A stretch of 29,475 bases of DNA, from assembly GCA_004558865.1 (NCBI GenBank), contig SFCY01000008.1:1-29475 (forward strand), given 5' to 3'. Origin of the DNA: Bacteroidales bacterium. GTDB lineage: Bacteria > Bacteroidota > Bacteroidia > Bacteroidales > Bacteroidaceae. The translations under genes and the position numbers were made by a program. This document shows, piece after piece, positions 1 through 8,014 of the stretch. Below the pieces are notes generated by a model. It worked only from the letters and a program-made list of their open reading frames with translations. It did no database searches and was not told where the DNA came from. Position 1 is the first letter of the stretch. Every line of letters begins with the position of its first letter.

Positions 1-115
1 GGATATTTTAGAGTGGATTCATGGTAAGTTTTTGCCGTAGAATTTTATGCGTTAGGACGCAATTTTACGCGATAGCGATTTTCGTCATGGGCAGGCTTGC
101 CACCAAAGGTGTGGG

Positions 116-172
116 TCTGAAGTGATGGGGTAGCCGTCGAGCTTGCTCGTAAGACTACTCCGTCACTTCAGA
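116..172. repeat. 18-bp inverted repeat with nested hairpin
   Basis: The left arm 116-133 (TCTGAAGTGATGGGGTAG) pairs with the right arm 155-172 along all 18 positions. The only two non-Watson-Crick positions are G-U wobbles in RNA. The 21-nt loop contains a second small stem, CGAGC/GCTCG, around 138-149. It may be a structured RNA element, a terminator of an upstream gene or a palindromic intergenic repeat. It has no downstream T-tract, so simple intrinsic termination is not favoured. Confidence 0.7.
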
Positions 173-463
173 ACCATAGCTCCGGTAGGAGCGTAAGCCT
201 GGACATGACCTTTTTCCTTCCCCTTTACATATAAACTTACCATGATTCCACGGAAAATATCCGCTGTGCGATAAGGAAACCTTGAAGCCAAGGAACATTT
301 TTCGCGCAAACTCTTGTCGGAGGGAAAGACAACCGCTTGCGGCTCCAGATGCTCCACTCCCAAACGAAGGGACAAGCCTTGGAAAGGGAGTTTCGCCTCC
401 TGCCCAACCACGTGACACTCGTAAATCCAGATGCATTTTTTGCAAAAAACAGAGTATTTGCTT

Positions 464-492
464 TTTGGTTTGTGATTTTTGTTGTATCTTTG
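464..492 (+). promoter_or_regulatory. ffh promoter (Bacteroidota sigma-ABfr type)
   Basis: The -7 element TATCTTTG lies at 485-492 and matches TAnnTTTG. A TTTG at 464-467 is a possible -33 element with a 17-bp gap, slightly short of the usual 19-21 bp. The ffh ATG follows 31 bases after the -7 box. Confidence 0.6.
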
Positions 493-522
493 CGAAAAAC
501 AAAAACGAGAAACAAATAAAAG

Positions 523-1860
523 ATGTTTGAAAATCTAAGCGACAGGCTTGAACGGTCGTTCAAGATATTGAAAGGCGAAGGCAAAATTACCGAGATCAAT
601 GTCGCCGAGACACTTAAAGACGTGCGCCGCGCCCTGCTCGACGCCGACGTCAACTACAAAGTGGCCAAGACATTCACCGACACGGTGAAGAAGAAGGCCA
701 TGGGTATGAACGTTCTCACGGCTGTGAAGCCGGGACAGCTCATGGTGAAGATTGTCCATGACGAGCTTGCCGAGCTCATGGGCGGCGAGGCCGCCGAGCT
801 CCACCTGCAGCAGAAGCCCGCCATCATCTTGATGTCGGGTCTGCAAGGTTCGGGTAAGACCACGTTCTCGGGCAAGTTGGCCAACATGCTCAAGCAGAAA
901 CAGCACAAGAATCCACTGCTCGTGGCATGCGACGTCTACCGCCCCGCAGCCATCGAACAGCTGAAAGTCGTGGGCGGGCAGATTGGCGTGCCAGTCTATT
1001 CGGAGCCGGAGAGCAAGAATGTCAACGAGATAGCCCTCCACGCCATACAAGAGGCCAAGGCCAAAGGACACGACGTGGTCATCATCGACACCGCCGGCCG
1101 CCTGGCTGTGGACGAGCAGATGATGGACGAGATCGCATCGCTCAAGGAAGCCGTGCATCCCGACGAGACGCTGTTCGTGGTCGACTCGATGACGGGCCAG
1201 GACGCCGTCAATACGGCAAAGGAATTCAACGACCGCCTTGACTTCGACGGTGTGGTGCTTACCAAGCTCGACGGCGACACCCGTGGCGGAGCCGCCCTAT
1301 CCATCCGTACGGTGGTGACCAAGCCCATCAAGTTTGTCGGAACAGGCGAGAAGATGGACGCCATCGACGTGTTCCATCCCGCCCGAATGGCCGACCGAAT
1401 CCTCGGCATGGGCGACATCGTATCGTTGGTGGAGCGTGCCCAGGAACAGTTCGACGAGGAGGAGGCACGCAAGCTGCAAAGGAAAATCCAGAAGAACAAG
1501 TTCGACTTCAACGACTTCCTCAACCAGATAGAGCAAATCAAGAAGATGGGCAACTTGAAGGAACTCGCCTCCATGATTCCAGGTGTGGGCAAGGCAATTA
1601 AGGATGTGGACGTCGACGACAATGCCTTCAACGGCATTGAGGCCATCATCCGCTCCATGACACCCAAAGAGCGCACCAATCCTGAGATCCTCAATACCTC
1701 GCGCCGTATGCGCATTGCCAAGGGTTCCGGCACCTCCATCCAAGAGGTGAACAAGCTCATCAAGCAGTTTGACCAGACCCGAAAGGTGATGAAGATGGTG
1801 ACGGGCAACAGCATGGCCTCCATGATGGGACGCATGAAGGGCATGAAGATGCCAAAGTAG
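523..1860 (+). CDS. ffh: Signal recognition particle protein Ffh (SRP54)
   Basis: This is the GTPase of the signal recognition particle. It binds 4.5S RNA and signal peptides of nascent inner-membrane proteins and docks with FtsY. The 445 residues match the usual family length. The order is an N-terminal helical bundle (about 1-85), then the G domain with P-loop GLQGSGKTT at 106-114, DTAGR at 189-193 and TKLDGDTRGG from 247. The methionine-rich M domain follows and ends in a run rich in Met, Gly and Lys. The ATG at 523 gives the canonical beginning MFENLSDRLE. It has its own promoter and appears to be a single-gene unit, since a repeat-bearing gap of 230 bases precedes folD. Confidence 0.97.
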   Translation: MFENLSDRLERSFKILKGEGKITEINVAETLKDVRRALLDADVNYKVAKTFTDTVKKKAMGMNVLTAVKPGQLMVKIVHDELAELMGGEAAELHLQQKPAIILMSGLQGSGKTTFSGKLANMLKQKQHKNPLLVACDVYRPAAIEQLKVVGGQIGVPVYSEPESKNVNEIALHAIQEAKAKGHDVVIIDTAGRLAVDEQMMDEIASLKEAVHPDETLFVVDSMTGQDAVNTAKEFNDRLDFDGVVLTKLDGDTRGGAALSIRTVVTKPIKFVGTGEKMDAIDVFHPARMADRILGMGDIVSLVERAQEQFDEEEARKLQRKIQKNKFDFNDFLNQIEQIKKMGNLKELASMIPGVGKAIKDVDVDDNAFNGIEAIIRSMTPKERTNPEILNTSRRMRIAKGSGTSIQEVNKLIKQFDQTRKVMKMVTGNSMASMMGRMKGMKMPK

Positions 1861-1897
1861 CGCCATGGTGACTATGGGGGCTGCCCACGAGACGCAC

Positions 1898-2015
1898 CCA
1901 AGATCTGCGCCAAGGCTCGCAACCAAGCTCTGCAACAAGAGTTGAAGCCACGGTCTGCGCCAAGGCCAGCAGCCTGCATCAAGGCCCGCACCAAGGTTTG
2001 CGCCAAGGCTCTCAG
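1898..2015. repeat. Degenerate 25-bp tandem repeat (about 4.7 copies)
   Basis: Five head-to-tail units start at 1898, 1923, 1948, 1973 and 1991. Four are exactly 25 bases; the fourth has lost 7. Each begins with CC (mostly CCAAG) and the best-conserved core is TCTGCGCCAAGGC (1904-1916, 1954-1966 and, with one change, 1997-2009). The array fills most of the gap between ffh and folD. Reading it as coding is unlikely because copies drift freely in all frames. Confidence 0.75.
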
Positions 2016-2090
2016 CGGGTTCGGTATGTTGCTGTACCACAGCACCCCCCAGGAAAGAACATCTTGCCGATAACTTTAAAACGAAATATT

Positions 2091-2969
2091 ATGACACTTA
2101 TTGACGGCAAAGCCACGGCCACGGCCGTAAAAGCCGAAATAGCCAAAGAAGTGGAACAGATGGTGGCCTCGGGGCAGAAGCGCCCCCACTTGGCCGCCGT
2201 GTTGGTGGGCCACGACGGTGGTTCGGAGACCTACGTGAAAAACAAGGTCATCGCCTGCGAGCAGTGCGGCTTCAAGTCGTCGCTCATCCGCTTCGAGGAC
2301 GACGTGACCGAGAACGAGCTTCTCGACTGCGTGGCCAAGCTCAACAGCGACCCCGATGTCGACGGGTTCATCATCCAGCTCCCGCTCCCCAAGCATATCG
2401 ATGAGCAAAAGGTTATCATGGCCATCGACTACCGCAAGGATGTCGACGGATTCCACCCCATCAACGTGGGACGCATGGCCATCGGACTGCCTTGCTTCAT
2501 CTCCGCCACGCCGCTCGGCATCCTCACCCTGCTGCGCCGCTACAACATAGAGACGCGCGGCAAGAAGTGTGTGGTGCTTGGCCGCAGCAACATCGTGGGC
2601 AAGCCCATGGCACAGCTCATGATGCAGAAGGCCTACGGCGACTCCACCGTCACCGTGTGCCACTCCCACAGCGCCAGCCTCAAGCAGGAATGCCGCGAGG
2701 CCGACATCATCATCGCGGCCATCGGCAAGCCCGACTTCGTGACGGCCGATATGGTGAGGGAAGGCGCGGTGGTCATCGACGTGGGCACGACCCGCGTACC
2801 CGACGCAACAAGGAAGAGTGGATTCCGCCTCAACGGCGACGTGAAGTTCGATGAGGTGGCTCCCAAGTGCTCCTTCATCACCCCCGTTCCGGGAGGCGTT
2901 GGCCCAATGACCATCTGCTCCCTGATGAACAACACCTTAGCAGCAGCAAAACATGAATACTACAAATGA
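2091..2969 (+). CDS. folD: FolD bifunctional methylenetetrahydrofolate dehydrogenase/cyclohydrolase
   Basis: FolD interconverts 5,10-methylene-THF, 5,10-methenyl-THF and 10-formyl-THF in the cytoplasm using NADP, supplying one-carbon units for purines and formyl-Met-tRNA. The catalytic Tyr/Lys pair lies in YVKNK at 48-52. The signature VDGFIIQLPLP supplies the catalytic Gln and KDVDGFHP the Asp. The Rossmann motif GRSNIVGKP is at 164-172 and the C-terminal PGGVGPMT is intact. The reading frame extends upstream to 1998, but the ATG at 2091 gives the usual start MTLIDGK and 292 residues, the family length. The upstream part lies in the repeat tail. The 3' end overlaps the next small gene by 17 bases, suggesting coupled translation. 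Confidence 0.96.
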   Translation: MTLIDGKATATAVKAEIAKEVEQMVASGQKRPHLAAVLVGHDGGSETYVKNKVIACEQCGFKSSLIRFEDDVTENELLDCVAKLNSDPDVDGFIIQLPLPKHIDEQKVIMAIDYRKDVDGFHPINVGRMAIGLPCFISATPLGILTLLRRYNIETRGKKCVVLGRSNIVGKPMAQLMMQKAYGDSTVTVCHSHSASLKQECREADIIIAAIGKPDFVTADMVREGAVVIDVGTTRVPDATRKSGFRLNGDVKFDEVAPKCSFITPVPGGVGPMTICSLMNNTLAAAKHEYYK

Positions 2970-3156
2970 CAACAACATGACGGCCAGACAGTGGTACGAC
3001 CAGGGAAATGACTTCCGCAAGCAGAGCGACTGGCAGAATGCCATCAACTGCTACATGGAAGCCATCGAGCTCGATCCCCTCTCTCCGGCGGTGGAAGCCA
3101 AAGAGATGCTCGAGAGCATACTCAACTTCTATAACAAGGACGCTTATAACCTATAA
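2953..3156 (+). CDS. Small TPR-repeat protein
   Basis: A 67-residue protein made of essentially one tetratricopeptide repeat. The helix pair follows the pattern WYDQGNDFRKQSDWQNAI then CYMEAIELDP, which matches TPR consensus positions (W/G/Y/A/P). A short helical tail follows. It starts inside the end of folD; an alternative ATG at 2977 would give 59 residues with no overlap. Its place between folD and the 2-oxoacid:ferredoxin oxidoreductase genes suggests co-transcription, perhaps as an assembly helper for the oxidoreductase; that role is inference. A single TPR would have to oligomerise or dock on a partner to form a groove. Confidence 0.8.
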   Translation: MNTTNDNNMTARQWYDQGNDFRKQSDWQNAINCYMEAIELDPLSPAVEAKEMLESILNFYNKDAYNL

Positions 3157-3219
3157 GCGATGATAATGAGCAGATTATCTCACCTTATCACTTATTAAGC
3201 CTAACAAAACTTAAACATT

Positions 3220-3453
3220 ATGGGAAAGATTAAGGGTGCCATTGTGGTCAACACCGACAGGTGCAAAGGTTGCCAACTTTGCATTGTCGCTTGTCCAAAA
3301 GGCGTGATTGCCTTGGCACAGAAAAAAGTCAACGTTCACGGTTATCCCTATGTGGAGGCCGCTCATCCCGACGACTGCATAGGATGTGCAAGTTGCGGAA
3401 TCGTGTGCCCCGACGGATGCATCACCGTGTACAAAAAGAAAATGGAGGACTGA
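3220..3453 (+). CDS. korD: 2-oxoacid:ferredoxin oxidoreductase delta subunit (2[4Fe-4S] ferredoxin)
   Basis: A 77-residue ferredoxin-type subunit that relays electrons from the TPP active site to ferredoxin. Two complete cluster-binding motifs are visible: CKGCQLCIVACPKG near residue 16 and CIGCASCGIVCPDG near residue 51. All eight cysteines are present. It is followed 3 bases later by the alpha subunit, so it is clearly the first gene of the enzyme operon. The 63-base gap upstream has a weak GATAAT/ATTATC dyad at 3162-3179 and no clear promoter, so transcription may read in from folD. Confidence 0.93.
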   Translation: MGKIKGAIVVNTDRCKGCQLCIVACPKGVIALAQKKVNVHGYPYVEAAHPDDCIGCASCGIVCPDGCITVYKKKMED

Positions 3454-3456
3454 GAG

Positions 3457-4539
3457 ATGGCAGAACAGGAAGTAACATTAATGAAAGGCAACGAGGCCAT
3501 CGCGCGCGCTGCCATTCGATGTGGTGCGGACGCCTACTTCGGCTATCCCATCACCCCACAGAGTGAAGTTATCGAGACCCTATCCCAGCTCAAGCCTTGG
3601 GAGACCACCGGCATGGTGGTGCTGCAGGCCGAGAGCGAGGTGGCCTCTATTAATATGGTGTATGGAGGAGCAGGCGCAGGAAAGCGCGTCATGACCTCCT
3701 CGTCGTCACCCGGCGTTGCCCTCATGCAGGAAGGCATCAGCTACATGGCTGGCTGCGAGCTGCCCGGCGTCTTCGTCAATGTGCAGCGTGGCGGCCCCGG
3801 ACTGGGAACCATCCAGCCCTCGCAGAGTGACTATTTCCAGGCCACACGCGGCGGCGGCAACGGCGACTACCAGGTCATCGTGCTGGCTCCCAACTCGGTG
3901 CAGGAAATGGCCGACTTCGTAGACCTCGCCTTTGAGCTTGCCTTCAAATACCGCAACCCCGCAATGATTCTCTCCGACGGCGTCATCGGCCAGATGATGG
4001 AGAAGGTGGTCCTTCCCCCTCTGAAGCCACGCCGCACAGAAGAGCAGATTAAGGCCGAGTGCCCCTGGGCTTCCGTAGGACGCACCAAGGACCGCATGCC
4101 CAACATCATCACATCGCTTGAGCTCCGCTCCGAGGAGATGGAGAAGCGCAACCTCCACTTGCAGGCCAAATACCGCGAGATAGAGGAGAATGAAGTACGC
4201 TTCGAGACCCAGCAGATGGACGACGCCGACTACATGATCGTGGCCTTTGGCTCGGCGGCACGCGTCTCGGAAAAGGCTGTGGAGATAGCACGCGAAGAGG
4301 GACTCAAGGTGGGCCTCTTCCGCCCCATCACCCTCTGGCCTTTCCCCAGCAAGCAGATTGCCGAAATGGCAAAGGGAAAGAAAGGCATCCTCGTGGCAGA
4401 AATCAACGCAGGCCAGATGGTCCAAGACGTGCGTCTGGCCGTGAACGGTGCCATCAAGGTGGAACACTTCGGCCGGTTGGGCGGCATCGTGCCCGACCCC
4501 GATGAGATTGTTAACGCTTTAAAGGAGAAATTGGCATGA
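3457..4539 (+). CDS. korA: 2-oxoacid:ferredoxin oxidoreductase alpha subunit (KorA/VorB type)
   Basis: The pyrimidine-binding half of a TPP-dependent enzyme that oxidatively decarboxylates a 2-oxoacid to acyl-CoA while reducing ferredoxin. The 360 residues begin with the typical GNEAIARAAIRCGADAYFGY segment and YPITPQSE, and carry the domain II beginning near DADYMIVAFGSAARV. The short length and separate ferredoxin and gamma genes identify the four-subunit type. The substrate cannot be read from sequence: 2-oxoglutarate and branched-chain 2-oxoacids are both possible, and Bacteroidota orthologues are often named VorB. It overlaps the beta gene by 4 bases (ATGA), which indicates translational coupling. 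Confidence 0.93.
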   Translation: MAEQEVTLMKGNEAIARAAIRCGADAYFGYPITPQSEVIETLSQLKPWETTGMVVLQAESEVASINMVYGGAGAGKRVMTSSSSPGVALMQEGISYMAGCELPGVFVNVQRGGPGLGTIQPSQSDYFQATRGGGNGDYQVIVLAPNSVQEMADFVDLAFELAFKYRNPAMILSDGVIGQMMEKVVLPPLKPRRTEEQIKAECPWASVGRTKDRMPNIITSLELRSEEMEKRNLHLQAKYREIEENEVRFETQQMDDADYMIVAFGSAARVSEKAVEIAREEGLKVGLFRPITLWPFPSKQIAEMAKGKKGILVAEINAGQMVQDVRLAVNGAIKVEHFGRLGGIVPDPDEIVNALKEKLA

Positions 4540-5303
4540 GTAACGACATTATAGCACCCGAGAATCTGGTATACAAGAAACCGGATTTGATGAACGACAC
4601 CCCAATGCACTATTGCCCGGGATGTTCACATGGAGTTGTGCACAAACTGGTAGCCGAAGTCATCGAGGAAATGGGCATGGCCGACAAGACCGTGGGCGTA
4701 TGCCCCGTGGGCTGCGCCGTGTTCGCCTACCGCTATCTCGACATCGACTGGCAGGAAGCCGCCCACGGGCGCGCACCCGCTGTGGCAACGGGAATCAAGC
4801 GCTGCTGGCCCGACCGCCTGGTCTTCACCTATCAGGGCGACGGCGACTTGGCCTGCATCGGCACCGCCGAGACCATCCACGCCCTCAACCGCGGCGAGCA
4901 TATCGCCATCATCTTCATCAACAACGCCATCTACGGCATGACGGGTGGACAGATGGCCCCCACTACGCTCATCGGCCAGAAGACCGCCACTTGCCCCTAC
5001 GGACGCGACCCGGAGCTGCACGGATGGAACCTCAACATCACAGAGCTGGCCAGCCACCTCAAGGGCACGTGCTACGTCACCCGCCAGAGCGTGGAATCCG
5101 TGCCGAGCATCCGCAAGGCCAAGGCAGCCATCCGCAAGGCCTTCGAGGCCAGCCTGCAGGGCAAGGGCTCAAGCCTCGTGGAGATTGTCGCCACCTGCAA
5201 CAGCGGCTGGAAGCTCTCTCCCGTCAAGGCCAATGAATGGATGAAGGAACACATGTTCGCAGAGTACGTCAAAGGCGACTTGAAGGACACCACTGGCCTC
5301 TAA
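4536..5303 (+). CDS. korB: 2-oxoacid:ferredoxin oxidoreductase beta subunit (TPP-binding)
   Basis: The diphosphate-binding half of the TPP site. The 255 residues contain HYCPGCSHG near residue 26, the TPP/Mg signature GDGDLACIGTAE and its partner NNAIYGMTGGQMAPTT. These are the hallmarks of KorB/VorA beta subunits. The beta subunit pairs with the alpha chain from the preceding gene; both are needed for one active site. The start ATG overlaps the alpha stop codon. A folded 111-base spacer separates it from the gamma gene. Confidence 0.94.
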   Translation: MSNDIIAPENLVYKKPDLMNDTPMHYCPGCSHGVVHKLVAEVIEEMGMADKTVGVCPVGCAVFAYRYLDIDWQEAAHGRAPAVATGIKRCWPDRLVFTYQGDGDLACIGTAETIHALNRGEHIAIIFINNAIYGMTGGQMAPTTLIGQKTATCPYGRDPELHGWNLNITELASHLKGTCYVTRQSVESVPSIRKAKAAIRKAFEASLQGKGSSLVEIVATCNSGWKLSPVKANEWMKEHMFAEYVKGDLKDTTGL

Positions 5304-5373
5304 TGCATTATTTTGTGCGCTATGCCCCGCATTGCCCCACGCATCCTGGGGCTGCGCACCACCCGACAATGCA
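5304..5373 (+). other. Nested intercistronic stem between beta and gamma genes
   Basis: Three nested complementary pairs are visible: TGCATT 5304-5309 with AATGCA 5368-5373, GTGCGC 5315-5320 with GCGCAC 5354-5359, and an inner GCCCC/GGGGC. There is no T-tract, so it is more likely an RNA stability or processing element than a terminator. A smaller AAGTG-CAT-CACTT hairpin sits at 5384-5396 just before the gamma start. Confidence 0.5.
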
Positions 5374-5414
5374 AAACGATGTGAAGTGCATCACTTAAAT
5401 CAATCGAAAAGCAA

Positions 5415-5957
5415 ATGAAAACAGAAATCATCATTTCAGGTTTCGGTGGACAAGGCGTGCTCTCTATGGGAAAGATTCTTGCCTACTCCGGACTGATGGA
5501 AAATAAAGAGGTGACGTGGATGCCCGCCTACGGTCCCGAACAGCGTGGCGGCACTGCCAACGTTACGGTCATCGTGAGCGACGAGCGCATCTCCTCGCCC
5601 ATCCTCAGCAAGTATGATGTGGCCATTGTGCTCAACCAGCCCTCTCTCGACAAGTTCGAGCCGCGCGTAAAGCCCGGTGGCATCCTCATCTATGATGGAT
5701 ACGGCATCATCAACCCGCCCACACGCAAGGACATCACTGTCTATCGCATCAACGCCATGGACAAGGCCGCCGAGATGAAGAACGGCAAGGTGTTCAACAT
5801 GATTGTTCTTGGCGGATTGCTGAAGGTCTGCCCCGTCGTGAGCACCGAAGGCTTGAACAAGGCCCTCTACAAGAGCCTGCCCGAGCGTCACCACAACTTG
5901 ATTCCTCTCAACATGCAAGCCGTTGAAGAAGGAATGAAAATCATTGAGAAACAATAA
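5415..5957 (+). CDS. korC: 2-oxoacid:ferredoxin oxidoreductase gamma subunit
   Basis: The 180-residue gamma subunit holds the CoA-handling domain of the enzyme. The start MKTEIIISGFGGQGVLSMGK is the classic gamma-domain glycine-rich opening, followed by MPAYGPEQRGGTANV, the family signature. It is the last gene of the korDABC set and is closed by a strong terminator beginning 22 bases after its stop codon. The gap to the beta gene is unusually long for this tightly packed operon and contains a stem, so gamma may be translated or degraded at a different rate. Confidence 0.94.
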   Translation: MKTEIIISGFGGQGVLSMGKILAYSGLMENKEVTWMPAYGPEQRGGTANVTVIVSDERISSPILSKYDVAIVLNQPSLDKFEPRVKPGGILIYDGYGIINPPTRKDITVYRINAMDKAAEMKNGKVFNMIVLGGLLKVCPVVSTEGLNKALYKSLPERHHNLIPLNMQAVEEGMKIIEKQ

Positions 5958-5979
5958 CAACTCAATATCACCAAAGCCG

Positions 5980-6017
5980 TCAAGGGTGTCCCGCACAGGA
6001 CACCCTTGATTGTTTTT
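5980..6017 (+). terminator. Intrinsic terminator of the kor operon
   Basis: A perfect 12-bp stem (5980-5991 with 5998-6009, core AAGGGTGTCC/GGACACCCTT) closes a 6-base loop and is followed by a T-rich run to 6017. Confidence 0.92.
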
Positions 6018-6150
6018 CCGCAACCAACTTGCCCCACCCGATTCCCAACAGTCAAGAGAAAACAGGCAGAATGTGCGTTAACAATCGTTTGCAAGCTGGA
6101 AAGAAAAGGTTAAAGAAGAAGAAAACAAACGGATATTGAAAGAAATTTAG

Positions 6151-6158
6151 TAACTTTG
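6151..6158 (+). promoter_or_regulatory. Promoter -7 element for the nif3 gene
   Basis: TAACTTTG matches TAnnTTTG and lies 20 bases before the GTG start at 6179, implying a short leader. No convincing -33 TTTG is seen at the standard spacing. Confidence 0.55.
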
Positions 6159-6178
6159 CAAGCAAATTAAACATAAGC

Positions 6179-7054
6179 GTGAAAATAATAGAAGTGGTAA
6201 ATGCCCTTGAACAGTTCGCGCCTCTGTCCCTGCAAGCTGACTTCGATAATGCCGGCCTGCAGATTGGATTAACAGAAGCGGAAGTCTCAGGGGCTTTATT
6301 GTGTCTTGACATCACTGAGGCCATCGTAGACGAGGCCATCAGCAAGGGTTGCAACCTCATCATCTCCCACCATCCGCTCATCTTCCACAAGCTGCGCAGG
6401 ATCACCGGTGATGATTATGTGCAGCGCACGGTGATGAAAGCGTTGAAGAACGACATCACCATCCTTTCTCTCCACACCAATATGGACAGCGTGAGAGGCG
6501 GTGTCAACTACAAGATGGCAGAGAAGATGGGGCTGGAGCGGTTGCGTTTTATCGGCAAGCGCCAGCAAGTGGACGTGGGCGAGGCCAAGGCGGCCGAGCA
6601 CGAGAAGCTCTGCCGCGAGTTGGAGCCCATGCAAGCCGACGGCTACGCCCCGTCAAAGTCGCTCATAGAGGGAGCCGACGGCGTGGTGGGTACGTTGGCC
6701 AAACCCTTGGCAGCCGACGACTTGGTGGCGCTGCTGCGCAAGGCTTTCGGTGTGGAGTGTGTGATGTGCAACCAGCTCCTGCGCCGTCCCATCAAGACGG
6801 TGGCTCTTTGTGGCGGAGCCGGCGACTTCCTGCTCGACGCGGCCATAGCCGAAAGAGCCGACGCTTTCATCACCGGCGAGATGCACTACCACCAGTATTT
6901 CGGCCACGAGCAGGAAATACAGATTTGTGTCATCGGACACTACCAGAGTGAGCAATACACTACGGAGATATTCCGCGACGTGCTTGCCCATCGCTGTCCG
7001 GGCGTAAGGACCCTCATCGCCGACACCAACACCAATCCGATATTATATCTTTGA
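6179..7054 (+). CDS. Nif3-like dinuclear metal centre hexameric protein (YbgI family)
   Basis: A member of the NIF3/YbgI family, ring-shaped hexamers with a two-metal site; the cellular reaction remains uncertain, and GTP cyclohydrolase I type 2 is only a family annotation. The metal ligands are all visible: HH in ISHHPLIF, D in LHTNMDSVRGG, and H/E in the C-terminal GHYQSEQY. DNAGLQIG near residue 22 is the family opening. The 291 residues are longer than the about 247 of E. coli YbgI and shorter than the forms of about 365 with a full inserted domain, so only a small insert is present around residues 125-190. The GTG start fits the promoter and the conserved N-terminus. The zinc-ribbon gene promoter overlaps its stop codon. 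Confidence 0.92.
   Translation: MKIIEVVNALEQFAPLSLQADFDNAGLQIGLTEAEVSGALLCLDITEAIVDEAISKGCNLIISHHPLIFHKLRRITGDDYVQRTVMKALKNDITILSLHTNMDSVRGGVNYKMAEKMGLERLRFIGKRQQVDVGEAKAAEHEKLCRELEPMQADGYAPSKSLIEGADGVVGTLAKPLAADDLVALLRKAFGVECVMCNQLLRRPIKTVALCGGAGDFLLDAAIAERADAFITGEMHYHQYFGHEQEIQICVIGHYQSEQYTTEIFRDVLAHRCPGVRTLIADTNTNPILYL
7046..7053 (+). promoter_or_regulatory. Promoter -7 element for the zinc-ribbon gene
   Basis: TATCTTTG sits within the last codons of the nif3 gene and ends inside its stop codon, 33 bases before the next ATG. It matches TAnnTTTG exactly. It would let the downstream gene be expressed separately from nif3. Confidence 0.55.
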
Positions 7055-7085
7055 TTTTCAAAAACAACACGTAAATACGAACAAC

Positions 7086-7913
7086 ATGGCAAAGAAAGAT
7101 CCCACAGATTTGACCGTAGAAGAGAAGTTGAAGAATCTCTACCGCCTCCAAACAGCCCTGTCAAACATCGACGAGCTGCGCGCCTACCGTGGCGAGCTGC
7201 CCTTGGAAGTGCAGGACCTTGACGACGAGATTCAGGGCCTCAAGACACGCGTCTCCAAGATTGAGACCGAGATCCAGGAGTTCAACACCGCCATCAGCCA
7301 GAAGAAAGGCGACATCGCACAGGCGCAGGCCAGCGTGGACCGCTACAAGCAGCAGCTGGACGAAGTGAAGAACAATCGCGAGTATGACACGCTGACCAAG
7401 GAGATAGAGTACCAGACGCTCGAAATTGAGCTCTGCAACAAGAAAATCAAGGAGGCTCTTGCCAAGGTGGAGAACGCCAAGCAAGAATTGGAAGACACCC
7501 ACGCGCTCATCGAGACACGCAATGTTGACTTGGCTCACAAGCGCGAGGAGCTGGACAAAATCATGCAGGAGACGCGCGAGCAGGAGGACCAGCTTCACGA
7601 CGAGGCAAAGGAACTGGAGACAAAGATCGAGCCACGACTCCTGCAGTCGTTCAAGCGCATCCGCCAGAGCGCCCGCAACGGTTTGGGAATCGTCACCGTA
7701 CAGCGCGATGCCTGTGGCGGCTGCTTCAACAAGATACCGCCACAGCGACAGCTCGACATCAAGATGCACAAGAAGATCATCGTGTGCGAATATTGCGGCC
7801 GCATCCTCATCGATCCCGAGTTGGCCGGCATCAAGACCGTGCAGCCCGAAGAGAAGAAGCGCAAGCGCGTCACACGTCGCAAGAAGAAGGACGACGCCGC
7901 CGAAGAAGAATAA
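7086..7913 (+). CDS. Coiled-coil zinc-ribbon protein (C4-type, DUF164/zf-RING_7 family)
   Basis: A 275-residue cytoplasmic protein. Residues about 10-190 are strongly heptad-rich with abundant Glu, Lys and Gln, predicting a long antiparallel coiled coil. A C-terminal zinc ribbon follows with CGGC near 217 and CEYCG near 242, so four cysteines. The tail is very basic then acidic (KKRKRVTRRKKKDD, AEEE). This architecture matches the widespread family that often sits next to nif3-type genes, as here, and the pair is probably functionally linked. Its molecular role is not established; a nucleic-acid or ribosome-related role is inference from the basic tail and zinc ribbon. Confidence 0.88.
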   Translation: MAKKDPTDLTVEEKLKNLYRLQTALSNIDELRAYRGELPLEVQDLDDEIQGLKTRVSKIETEIQEFNTAISQKKGDIAQAQASVDRYKQQLDEVKNNREYDTLTKEIEYQTLEIELCNKKIKEALAKVENAKQELEDTHALIETRNVDLAHKREELDKIMQETREQEDQLHDEAKELETKIEPRLLQSFKRIRQSARNGLGIVTVQRDACGGCFNKIPPQRQLDIKMHKKIIVCEYCGRILIDPELAGIKTVQPEEKKRKRVTRRKKKDDAAEEE

Positions 7914-7939
7914 CCTGCAAGGATTTCCTACGATGCATC

Positions 7940-7980
7940 ATAAAAGGCTGGCTCCCCTGACGGGGGAGTCAGCCTTTTAT
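7940..7980. terminator. Bidirectional terminator between convergent genes
   Basis: An extended stem (7940-7957 with 7963-7980, one G-T pair) closes a 5-base loop. AAAA/TTTT flanks make it work in either direction. It separates the plus-strand zinc-ribbon gene from the minus-strand TerB/J-domain gene. Confidence 0.92.
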
Positions 7981-8014
7981 GATATTCTGTTGCACACTGC
8001 CACGACGGAAGAGG

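Larger units (their letters stand above)
1..522. other. Non-coding region upstream of ffh
   Basis: No convincing gene is seen here. The short reading frames lack family resemblance and a supported start. The stretch holds a long inverted repeat at 116-172, a small GCTCC/GGAGC hairpin at 179-192 and a Bacteroidota-type promoter just before ffh. Nothing recognisable is seen between about 200 and 440. The left edge may be the tail of an intergenic region belonging to a gene outside the window. Confidence 0.6.

Noticed and set aside
282..530. 82-residue frame before ffh
   Set aside because: It runs over the ffh promoter and start, shows no family pattern and has no ribosome site.
1998..2090. N-terminal extension of FolD
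   Set aside because: It comes from the repeat tail and non-conserved sequence; the family start is MTLIDGK at 2091.
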